In this document: positions 56,856 through 64,000 of the stretch, in pieces | Layout of the letters: each line of letters opens with the position of its first letter | Position numbering within the stretch: position 1 is the stretch's first letter | Source of the DNA: Halomonas caseinilytica | GTDB lineage: Bacteria; Pseudomonadota; Gammaproteobacteria; Pseudomonadales; Halomonadaceae | NCBI RefSeq assembly: GCF_001662305.1 | Contig: NZ_BDEP01000015.1 | Span: 1 to 64,000 of the forward strand | Length of the DNA stretch: 64,000 nucleotides | Direction of reading: 5' to 3' | Made by a program: the position numbers and the translations under genes | Notes under the pieces: generated by a model | What the model saw: the letters and a program-made list of their open reading frames with translations, nothing else | The model's database searches: none | What the model was told of the DNA's origin: nothing

Positions 56856-57853
56856 CAGGCCTGCTTCCTGCGCGCCAGATAAATGAAGAAAGGCGTGCCG
56901 ATCAGGGCGGTCATCACGCCAACCGGAACATCCTGAGGGGCCATCAGAAAGCGCGATGCCACATCGGCCAGCAGCAGCAGGCTCGCGCCCAGCAGGGCGC
57001 AGGCCGGTAGCAGCCAGCGATGGTCGACGCCGAAGATCCCGCGCGCCATGTGCGGCACGATGAGCCCGACGAAGCCGATCATGCCGGCCAGCGCGACTGA
57101 GCTTCCGGCCAGCAGGATCACCGCCAGGCCGAGCAGCAGCTTGATGGTACCGGCACGCATGCCCAGGCCTTCGGCCATGTCGTCGCCCAGCAACAGGGCA
57201 TTGGCATGTCTGACGAGCAGGGTGCACAGCAGCAGGGCGATACCGAACAGCGGCAGCAGCGGCACTACCAGCGAGAGTTCCCTCCCGGACACGGAGCCGG
57301 CCAGCCAGTACAGCACGCTCTCGAAGCTCTGGCGGTCGATGATCAGCAGGCCCTGGCTGAAGGAAACGAACATGGCCGTGACGGCCACGCCGGCCAGGAC
57401 GACCCGCAACGGCGAGAGCTCACCCTGACGGCCGCGACTCAGCATCATCACCAGGCAAGCGGCGACGAGCCCGCCCAGCAGTGCTGCCCAGACATAGTCG
57501 GCCGGTGCGTGGAGGGGCAGCAGCGAGACCGCGATCACCACGAAGAACATGGCCCCCGCGTTGATCCCCAGGATACCTGGCGAGGCCAGTGGATTGCGGG
57601 TCATGGTCTGCATCAGGGCGCCGGCGATGGCCAGGCTCGCGCCGACAAGAGCGGCGATGACCGCCCGGGGCAGGCGCTCCGTGACGATGATGATATGAGC
57701 GACCCGTGAGGGATCGTAGTGCATCAGGGCCTGGGCGAAGGTCGGCGGGGCGATCTCCGTGGTGCCCAGCATGACGCTTGCCGCGAAGGCCGCCGCGACC
57801 AGCATCATGCCCACCAGCAGCCCTGCGATTCGTGACAAACGACAACTCAGCAT
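56855..57853 (-). CDS. FecCD-family siderophore ABC permease, first subunit
   Basis: 332 residues. FecCD signatures are AIAGALMQTMTRNPLASPGI and ALAGMIGFVGLIVPHMARGI. The ATG overlaps the binding-protein stop by 7 bases (ATGCTGA). An upstream open stretch (17 codons) is inside the binding-protein gene and is not used. Confidence 0.92.
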   Translation of the reverse strand: MLSCRLSRIAGLLVGMMLVAAAFAASVMLGTTEIAPPTFAQALMHYDPSRVAHIIIVTERLPRAVIAALVGASLAIAGALMQTMTRNPLASPGILGINAGAMFFVVIAVSLLPLHAPADYVWAALLGGLVAACLVMMLSRGRQGELSPLRVVLAGVAVTAMFVSFSQGLLIIDRQSFESVLYWLAGSVSGRELSLVVPLLPLFGIALLLCTLLVRHANALLLGDDMAEGLGMRAGTIKLLLGLAVILLAGSSVALAGMIGFVGLIVPHMARGIFGVDHRWLLPACALLGASLLLLADVASRFLMAPQDVPVGVMTALIGTPFFIYLARRKQA

Positions 57854-58911
57854 GCGGCTGGCTCCTCGCCCCTGGGGGATGCCACGGCGGTATCGCCGGC
57901 GCATGCCGTGGCCGCGGCGTCTGAGGATGCCGCGCCGGCCGAGCTATCTGGCGAAGGGGCCGTGTGCCCGGGGTGGGGCGCCAGTCCGTAATGACGGTAG
58001 AGGTCGTCCAGCATGGCGTTGGCGGCCAGGATGCCGCCGCCCATGATCCAGTTCACGGCATCCACCTCGAAGACGCGCGCGTTTTGCACGGCATCCAGCC
58101 GCTGCCAGAGCGGGTGGGCGGTCCAGTGCCGATAGTTCTGGATGATGGCGGGGTCATCCGGTTCCAGCAGCACGAAGATCACGTCGGCATTGATGACCGG
58201 GATGTTCTCCTCGCTGGTCAGCTTCATGCCCCACCCTTGATCCTGGACGGATGCCGGCTGCTCGAAGCCCAGCTCATCGAGGATGGAGCCGGCGAAGCCT
58301 GTGGAATAGAGACGCGCATGGTCGCTCTTGAAGCGTACCACGGCGGCCTTCTGGGGCCAGTCGTCGCCCAGACGGTCGGCGATCTTGCGGCGAAAGTCCG
58401 CCACGCGCTCGTCCCAGTCCCGCAGTAAGGTGCGGGCGCGGGGCTCGCGTCCCGTGGCCTCGGCCATCAGCGACAGGGTGGCCTTGAAGTCGAAGACGGT
58501 GCTGGTGGCGACCGTCGGCGCGATCTTCTCCAGCAGCGGCTTGACCCGCTCATGGCGGAAGCGCGTGGCCACGATCAGGTCGGGATCCAGCCAGGCCACC
58601 TTCTCCAGGTTGGGTTGGGTCTCCAGGCCGACGTGCTCCACACCATCCAGCGCATCACGCAGGTAGCGATACATGGGCTGCTCCAGCCAGGAGTCGACAA
58701 CGCCGACCGGCCTGATGCCGAGCGCCACCGCGCTGTCCGTCGCGCCCTGATAGAGGGTGACGACACGCTGCGGTTTGGCGGGGACGAGGGTGTCGCCGAA
58801 GGCATTGACGACGCTGTGCCCGTCACGGGCATCGGCGGCGGCCCCCAGCGGCACGAGGGATGCCAGCAGCGTTGCCCGCCATAGGCGCCGGATCCTGGCG
58901 CGAGTCTTCAT
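57847..58911 (-). CDS. Siderophore ABC transporter binding protein (FecB/SirA-like)
   Basis: 354 residues with a signal peptide (about 1-28). The periplasmic binding fold reads PQRVVTLYQGATDSAVALGI, VAWLDPDLIVATRFRHERVK and a C-terminal MGGGILAANAMLDDLYRHYG. The last ~45 residues are an Ala-, Ser- and Pro-rich tail with no counterpart in usual family members; part of it overlaps the next start. Its start overlaps the MFS gene stop (ATGA). Linkage to the NIS operon makes a carboxylate siderophore the likely ligand. Confidence 0.88.
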   Translation of the reverse strand: MKTRARIRRLWRATLLASLVPLGAAADARDGHSVVNAFGDTLVPAKPQRVVTLYQGATDSAVALGIRPVGVVDSWLEQPMYRYLRDALDGVEHVGLETQPNLEKVAWLDPDLIVATRFRHERVKPLLEKIAPTVATSTVFDFKATLSLMAEATGREPRARTLLRDWDERVADFRRKIADRLGDDWPQKAAVVRFKSDHARLYSTGFAGSILDELGFEQPASVQDQGWGMKLTSEENIPVINADVIFVLLEPDDPAIIQNYRHWTAHPLWQRLDAVQNARVFEVDAVNWIMGGGILAANAMLDDLYRHYGLAPHPGHTAPSPDSSAGAASSDAAATACAGDTAVASPRGEEPAAC

Positions 58912-60389
58912 TCCGGCCTCCTGGGGGATGCGGTCTTCAGGGAATGCCCGGGTGCGTGGACGGGCGCTGACGCCTCGCTGGGCGATGGTGGATCCCGTCG
59001 CGTCACGGCGCGACCGAGCCGCCAGGTCAATGGCAGGCAGAGCACGGCGATGGCCGCCAGGGCCAGGAAGGCGTGGTGGAGGGCGGCAGCGCTCGCCTCG
59101 GTGTAGGGGATGCCCTGCTGCAGCGCAGCCTGCACGGCCGTGTCGTAGTGAATGGACAGCGCGACGATACCGAGCGACGAGACCAGACGCCGGGACATGT
59201 TGTTCATGGCCGAGGCCTGGGCGACCTGTGACTCGGGCAGGTCACGCATGCCCACCGTGGTGGAGGGCAGGTAGGCGCAGCCGAGGCCGAGACCGCGCAG
59301 GCCCATCCAGGCACCGATCATCCACACCGGCGTGGCCTCCGTCAGGGTGGCGAGCCCGAGCAGGCTGGCCATGGTGATCAACAGTCCGGCGCCGATGCAG
59401 CATTGCGGCGGGTAGCGGTCGATCAGGCGCCCCGCGATGGGCGAGCAGGCGGAGGCGGCCAGCGCGGTGGCCAGGAACACCAGCCCCGTGGTCAGCGGGC
59501 CGAAGCCCAGCGCATTCTGCATCCACAGTGGCACCAGCAGGATGCAGCCGAACAGGATGATCGACTGCAGGCAGGCCAGGATGACGCTGAGGCGATACCC
59601 CGGGTGGGCAAACAGGGAGAGATCGAGCAGCGGCGTATCGGCGCCTCGCTCGACGCGCACGAACCACAACAGCGCCAGAAGCCCGGTGGTCAGCGGGAGC
59701 AGGGCTCGGAAGTCCAGCAGGTTCGCCAGGGTGTCCACCTGACCGAGCGAGAACAATACCGCACCCATGCCCAGGGAGATCAGCGTGAAGCCGGGCAGGT
59801 CGAAGCGGCGCCGCCGATTGGCAGCTTCCGCCGACAGGTACCGATAGCCACACAGCAGCCCCAGCAGTGCGAACGGCATGTTCATCAGGAACAGCGCCCG
59901 CCAGTGGCTGATCTCGAGCAACAGCCCGCCGACGCTCGGGCCGATGGCCGGGGCGATCATCACCGCAAAGCCCCATATCCCGCTGGCACGACCTCGCTGG
60001 TCGGCCGGATAGGCCGAGAAGATCAACGACAGCGACAGGGGAATCATCAGCCCCGCGGCCACGCCCTGCAGCCCGCGAGCGAGGATGATACCGGCCAGGC
60101 TCTGCGCCAGGGCGCCGAGCGTGGAACCGGCCAGAAAGCCCCACAGGCCGAGCAGATAGATGCGCTTGCGGCCGAAGCGGTCGGCCAGATAGCCGGTGAG
60201 CGGCATGGTCATGCCCATGGCGATCATGAACAGGGTCACCACCCAGCTGACATCCGTGGCACTGGCCTCGAAGGTCGTCATCAGTTCGGCCACGGCCAGA
60301 TTCAGGGCGCTGTTGTTGAGGCTGACGGTAAAGGTCCCCAGCAGCACACTGATCAGCACCTTTCCGCCATGCCCGGGAGCATTCGGCAT
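58908..60389 (-). CDS. MFS transporter, DHA2 family (candidate siderophore exporter)
   Basis: 493 residues with 14 predicted membrane segments, the DHA2 (EmrB/QacA) layout. Motif A is GYLADRFGRKRIYLLGLWGF and motif C is GIWGFAVMIAPAIGPSVGG. First gene of an operon with siderophore uptake genes, preceded by a Fur-box-like site. MFS exporters accompany many NIS siderophore loci (for example SbnD in staphylococci, though that is a different MFS subgroup), so siderophore export is inferred; drug export is the alternative. Confidence 0.88.
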   Translation of the reverse strand: MPNAPGHGGKVLISVLLGTFTVSLNNSALNLAVAELMTTFEASATDVSWVVTLFMIAMGMTMPLTGYLADRFGRKRIYLLGLWGFLAGSTLGALAQSLAGIILARGLQGVAAGLMIPLSLSLIFSAYPADQRGRASGIWGFAVMIAPAIGPSVGGLLLEISHWRALFLMNMPFALLGLLCGYRYLSAEAANRRRRFDLPGFTLISLGMGAVLFSLGQVDTLANLLDFRALLPLTTGLLALLWFVRVERGADTPLLDLSLFAHPGYRLSVILACLQSIILFGCILLVPLWMQNALGFGPLTTGLVFLATALAASACSPIAGRLIDRYPPQCCIGAGLLITMASLLGLATLTEATPVWMIGAWMGLRGLGLGCAYLPSTTVGMRDLPESQVAQASAMNNMSRRLVSSLGIVALSIHYDTAVQAALQQGIPYTEASAAALHHAFLALAAIAVLCLPLTWRLGRAVTRRDPPSPSEASAPVHAPGHSLKTASPRRPE

Positions 60390-60483
60390 GGACTCTCACT
60401 CAGCGGGGGCAAAGAAGACGTTGGCCTAGCGGAACGCCACGGCGACGTGCGTCATGGGGGCAGGATGATGACATGGCACAACA

Positions 60484-60502
60484 TCAAATGCAAAACGTTA
60501 TC
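60484..60502 (-). promoter_or_regulatory. Fur-box-like site upstream of the MFS/uptake operon
   Basis: On the minus strand GATAACGTTTTGCATTTGA matches Fur consensus at about 11 of 19 positions, with GATAA and CATT half-sites intact. The same GATAACGTTTT-n-CATTTG motif occurs at 62876, upstream of the TonB receptor. It lies about 95 bases before the MFS start. Confidence 0.55.
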
Positions 60503-60564
60503 AATTGCGAGGAGGGACGACGCATGAGGTGGTATCCCTCGGTGGCATCCGTGGTGCCAGGGCC

Positions 60565-60592
60565 AAAAAAAGCGGCGCCCTGGGGCGCCGCT
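60565..60592 (-). terminator. Rho-independent terminator after the siderophore receptor gene
   Basis: On the minus strand AGCGGCGCC-CCAG-GGCGCCGCT is followed by seven T. It lies 30 bases past the receptor stop. Confidence 0.9.
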
Positions 60593-60621
60593 CTAAAAGC
60601 CAGCCTATCGGATGGAGTGTC

Positions 60622-62793
60622 TCAGAAGTCGAGCTGGTAGCTCAGAGTGAGGGTACGACCCCGACCCTTGAAGTACAGATCGTCTTCAAGCGTGGGCGAC
60701 TGAGGGAACGACTGCGAGTAGTAGGTGAAGTAGTCCTCGTCGGTGAGGTTCTCGATACCCAGGCTGGCCCGGCCCACTGGCAGGCGATAGGCCAGGGAGG
60801 CATCGAGCAGGCCATAGCCGTCGAACTCGATCTCCGGGTCATCGAAGCTGCGGTCGAAGTAATGGCTGTACTGCAGGTGAGTGGACAGCTTGTCGTTCCA
60901 GGCCGCGCTCCAAGCCAGCTTGAGGGTGTCCGGTGCCAGGTCGCGACCCGTCAGCTTGGTATCGACGCTGCCATCGCCGTCGGTGTCGGATTCGCCCTCG
61001 GCGTGGGTATAGGTGAGCCGCAGCTTGTGGGCGTCATTCAGGCGCGCCTCGCCGGTGACCTCGACGCCCTGGATCTCGGTCTTTTCCCGCTGGACACGAT
61101 AGTTGCCCTGGTCATCGGGCTGGATGCGCTGGCCGAGGTCGGAATTCGACTCGTAGTAGCTCAGCTCGAGCCCGTAGCGATCCCAGTCGAAGCGCGCGCC
61201 GATCTCGCGGTTGTCGGTGACGATGGGCGAGAGGTCGATCAGGTCGTCGACGTCCTGGCCTGGCGTGCTCACGCCACGTAGCACGCGGCCCACGTCGGGC
61301 ATGCCGAAGCCTTCGGAGTAGTTGGCGTAGAGTTGGGCCCAGTCGGTGGCCTGATAGACGATGCCGGCGTTGAACAGCGTCTCGTCGAACTCGGGGGTAC
61401 CGCCGTTGACCGAGACCAGGTCGTTCTCGACGCTCGTGCTGCGATCCACGGTCGAGTAGTCGTCGACGTTCAGTTCGGCATGCTCCTGGCGGACCCCGGC
61501 ATGCAGGCTCAGCGACTTGGTCAGGTCGTAGTCGCCCTGCAGGAAGGCCGCCACGTTGCGAAACTGGCTTTCCGGGACATAGTTGCGGTCGGTGTTCACC
61601 AGCACCTGCTGGGTCTCGTCCTGCAGCAGGTCGAGGCCTGTGGTCAGGGTCAGGCGGTCGTTCAGCAGGCCGTCGCGGCTCAGGGTGAACTTGGCGCCCA
61701 GCTTGTCGGACTCGTTGCGCGTGTGGTCATACCGGGTATTGCCGGCGTCGTCCTGGTAGGGGAAGGAGCCAAGGCCGGTGGCGCCGAACTGAGCGCGGAA
61801 TCGCTGGGTATAGAGCTGGGCATCGACGTTGTTGCCAAACCAGTCGGCATGGGAGTACGACAGCCGGGCCGTGGTGGCTTCGTTGTAGCCCGGGTCGTTG
61901 TCCGGGGTGCCCTTGCGGGCCGTGGTCGGCACGCCGGCGTCGCGGTCGCCGGATACCGGCACATAGTCGTCGTTGATATCGAGGTCGAAATGGTTGAGCG
62001 AGAACTCGAGGTTCTGGTTGTCGTCGATCCAGTACCCCAGCTTGGCCATCAGGTCATAGCTTTCGGAGTTCTGGATTTCGCCATGGTAGGCCATGCCGAC
62101 GATCTCGTCGTTGCCGTCGTAGAAGACGCCACGCTCCTCGCGACTGGCGGCCAGCACGTAGTCCCAGTCGCCTTGCTGGCCGCTGAGGCGGTAGTCCAGC
62201 TTGTGGCCGAAGCCATCCGACTGGAAATCGTCGTCGCTGGTCAGGCTGATGCCGGCATGCTGTTGAACCCCGGCGCCGTCGGGTCGCTTGGTCACGTAGT
62301 TGATGATGCCGCCGGTGGCGCCCAGGCCGTGCTCGGCGCTGGCACCGTGGATGACCTCGATGCGCTCGACCATGGAGAGGTCGATAGCGTAGCTGTCGCG
62401 GCCACCGTCGCGCAGCGGGTTGGATTGAGGCACGCCATCGATCATGAACAGCACCGAACGGCCGCGGAAGGTCTCGCCGGTGTTATTGAGCTTCTGGCGG
62501 CTGGGCGAGTAGGAGGGAATCAGGTTGCTGAGCACCTGACTGGGGTCCTGGGTGATCGCCAGCTGCTGCTCGATCTGCTCACGCGTGATGATGGTGACTT
62601 TCTGCGGGGTCTTGCCTTCGCTGCTGCGGTTGCGGGTTGCGGTGATCACCAGCGGGTTCAGCTCGTTGCTGTCGGCGCTCTGCGTTTCCGCCGTGGTGGC
62701 GGACTGTGCCATGGCCGAGGCGGGCAGGGCGGAGCAAAGCACGAACGGCAGTAGACGCAGCCGGGCATAGCGCGGTTGTTGTGGCATGGACAT
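60622..62793 (-). CDS. TonB-dependent siderophore receptor linked to the NIS locus
   Basis: 723 residues. A signal peptide (about 1-29), TonB box (NPLVITATR, about 47-55), plug (about 57-165) with FRGRSVLFMIDGVPQSNPLR and HGASAEHGLGATGGIINYVT, and a barrel ending TLSYQLDF are seen. The plug reads like the hydroxycarboxylate-siderophore receptors (IutA-type IGxxPSY and RGRxVLxMIDGV). It is transcribed away from the YojI-like gene, with a Fur-box-like site upstream. It is the likely receptor for the NIS product. Confidence 0.9.
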   Translation of the reverse strand: MSMPQQPRYARLRLLPFVLCSALPASAMAQSATTAETQSADSNELNPLVITATRNRSSEGKTPQKVTIITREQIEQQLAITQDPSQVLSNLIPSYSPSRQKLNNTGETFRGRSVLFMIDGVPQSNPLRDGGRDSYAIDLSMVERIEVIHGASAEHGLGATGGIINYVTKRPDGAGVQQHAGISLTSDDDFQSDGFGHKLDYRLSGQQGDWDYVLAASREERGVFYDGNDEIVGMAYHGEIQNSESYDLMAKLGYWIDDNQNLEFSLNHFDLDINDDYVPVSGDRDAGVPTTARKGTPDNDPGYNEATTARLSYSHADWFGNNVDAQLYTQRFRAQFGATGLGSFPYQDDAGNTRYDHTRNESDKLGAKFTLSRDGLLNDRLTLTTGLDLLQDETQQVLVNTDRNYVPESQFRNVAAFLQGDYDLTKSLSLHAGVRQEHAELNVDDYSTVDRSTSVENDLVSVNGGTPEFDETLFNAGIVYQATDWAQLYANYSEGFGMPDVGRVLRGVSTPGQDVDDLIDLSPIVTDNREIGARFDWDRYGLELSYYESNSDLGQRIQPDDQGNYRVQREKTEIQGVEVTGEARLNDAHKLRLTYTHAEGESDTDGDGSVDTKLTGRDLAPDTLKLAWSAAWNDKLSTHLQYSHYFDRSFDDPEIEFDGYGLLDASLAYRLPVGRASLGIENLTDEDYFTYYSQSFPQSPTLEDDLYFKGRGRTLTLSYQLDF

Positions 62794-62875
62794 GGTGAAG
62801 AAGATCCCTTGTCGATTCGGTGTAGTGGCGTTCTTGTTGTTACCCTGATGGGTACTGGAAAATCGCGAGACGAAC

Positions 62876-62894
62876 GATAACGTTTTTCATTTGC
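62876..62894. promoter_or_regulatory. Fur-box-like site upstream of the receptor and YojI-like genes
   Basis: GATAACGTTTTTCATTTGC matches 13 of 19 Fur consensus positions. It lies 83 bases before the receptor start and 113 bases before the exporter start, so it could control both. Confidence 0.6.
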
Positions 62895-63006
62895 GGCTGC
62901 AATGCGGCCAGGAGTGCCTCAAGGTGGTCCCCGTTCGGGGCTGGCGCATTGACGCGAGCGCCTCGGAGCGGACAATTCCTCCCGCCCTCTCGAACAAGGA
63001 TTCACC

Positions 63007-64000
63007 GTGGAACTGTTACGCGTCGTCTTTCGCCATTACCGCTGGCCGTTCATCGCCGTCATGCTGCTCAGCCTGGCGAGTGCCGGCCTGGGTATCGGGG
63101 TCATCGCCTTCATCAACCGGCAGCTGATCGAGGCGCACGGCGAGCCGCTGGTCGTGTTGCCGCAGTTCATCGGCCTGATCGTGCTGCTGCTGGGCATTAC
63201 CCTCGGGGCGCAACTGGCATTGACCACCCTGGGGCACCATTTCGTCTATCGACTGCGCGGGCGGTTGATCAAGCGAATCCTCGACACGGATATCGAGCGC
63301 GTCGAGCAACTGGGTGGTGCCAACCTCATGGCCAGCCTCTCCAGCGACGTACGCCAGATCACCATTGCCTTCGTGCGCTTGCCCGAACTGGTGCAGGGCG
63401 TGATCCTGACGGTAGGGTCGGCCTTGTACCTGGCCTGGTTGTCACCCGGCATGCTGGCGGTCACGGCCGCCTGGGTGGCGGTGACCGTGGTGGTCGGCTG
63501 GCTGCTGGTCTCGCGGGTCTATCGCCACCTCGGCCGAGTGCGCGAGACCGAGGATCGCCTCTACCAGGACTACGCCGCGGTGATCGAGGGTCGCAAGGAG
63601 CTCGCGCTCAATCGCGATCGTGCGCGGCGCTTGTTCGACGAGGTCTATACCCGCAATGCGCGTGAGTATCGCCACCACATCATCCGTTCCGACACCTTTC
63701 ACCTGAGTGCGGTCAACTGGTCCAACATCATGATGCTGGGGGCCATCGGTCTGGCCTTCTTTCTGGCCAATGGGTTGGGCTGGGCCAATACCAATGTGGC
63801 GGCGACCTATTCGCTGACGTTGCTGTTCCTGCGTACGCCCCTGATCCAGGCGGTGGGCGCCTTGCCGACGCTGCTCGGTGCCCAGGTCGCCTTCGACAAG
63901 CTCGAGAGCCTGCAACTGGCCGATTACCGGGAAGCCTTCGCCAGCGGCGAGTCCATGACGGGGTGGCAGACCCTGGAGTTGCGCGGTGTCACCTTCCGCT
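63007..64000 (+). CDS. yojI: YojI/PvdE-type ABC exporter (partial at window edge)
   Basis: The frame is open from a GTG at 63007 (AAGGA 6 bases upstream) to the end of the window, 331 codons. The reading is strikingly like E. coli Yoj[72 protein letters not shown] and [16 protein letters not shown]. It holds the six-segment membrane domain; the ATPase half begins at [12 protein letters not shown] and lies beyond the window. The YojI/PvdE/SyrD group exports peptides such as microcin J25 and pyoverdine precursor. Beside a siderophore locus, siderophore or peptide export is likely. Confidence 0.9.
   Translation, partial: MELLRVVFRHYRWPFIAVMLLSLASAGLGIGVIAFINRQLIEAHGEPLVVLPQFIGLIVLLLGITLGAQLALTTLGHHFVYRLRGRLIKRILDTDIERVEQLGGANLMASLSSDVRQITIAFVRLPELVQGVILTVGSALYLAWLSPGMLAVTAAWVAVTVVVGWLLVSRVYRHLGRVRETEDRLYQDYAAVIEGRKELALNRDRARRLFDEVYTRNAREYRHHIIRSDTFHLSAVNWSNIMMLGAIGLAFFLANGLGWANTNVAATYSLTLLFLRTPLIQAVGALPTLLGAQVAFDKLESLQLADYREAFASGESMTGWQTLELRGVTFR

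Noticed and set aside
61333..62754. 473-codon plus-strand open frame antisense to the second TonB receptor
   Set aside because: Same shadow pattern as the first receptor; no start signal or domain.

Overview
The window is 64 kb of GC-rich gammaproteobacterial chromosome. It most resembles the halophilic family Halomonadaceae. This rests on the conserved gene order queG / nnr-tsaE-amidase-mutL-miaA-hfq-hflX-hflK-hflC-hisZ-purA, on two osmolyte uptake systems beside it, and on codon bias. The assignment is inferred from gene order and protein sequence; no rRNA gene is present. No tRNA, rRNA, CRISPR array, insertion sequence or phage gene was seen.

Region 1 (1-16.1 kb) is housekeeping: the start of a YdiJ-like FAD/FeS oxidoreductase, serS, queG, and a tight operon for metabolite repair, tRNA modification, cell-wall amidase, mismatch repair, Hfq and the HflX/HflKC system, then hisZ and purA. 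Region 2 (16.2-21.6 kb) holds osmolyte uptake: a BCCT carrier preceded by a short UspA-like leader ORF, and a ProVWX-type glycine betaine/choline ABC transporter. Region 3 (21.7-27.1 kb) holds two small secreted low-complexity proteins behind a near-consensus sigma-54 promoter, converging on a sigma-54 activator and its histidine kinase, which follow an aldose sugar dehydrogenase. Region 4 (27.2-32.3 kb) has an AEC carrier, an AaeXAB-like efflux system and a LysR regulator.

Region 5 (32.4-39.9 kb) is a first iron-siderophore uptake locus: a FepA/CirA-like TonB receptor divergent from two substrate-binding proteins, two FecCD permeases and an ATPase, with Fur-box-like sites between. Region 6 (40.1-45 kb) has a PRC-barrel protein and a TroABCD-like Mn/Zn transporter in which both permeases carry C-terminal winged-helix-like tails.

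Region 7 (45-64 kb) is the most distinctive part, an NIS siderophore island. A plus-strand operon encodes three IucA/IucC synthetases, a SbnH-like decarboxylase and a SbnG-like HpcH/HpaI protein, which matches the core of staphyloferrin B synthesis. The L-Dap genes (sbnA/sbnB) are not in the window. On the minus strand flanking it are a siderophore ABC ATPase with a ferredoxin-like possible siderophore reductase on the left, and on the right an operon of an MFS exporter, a binding protein, two FecCD permeases and an RraA-like protein, then a TonB receptor. A YojI-type ABC exporter starts at the right edge. Fur-box-like sites lie upstream of each unit, which suggests one iron-repressed regulon for making, exporting, importing and reducing a citrate-based siderophore.
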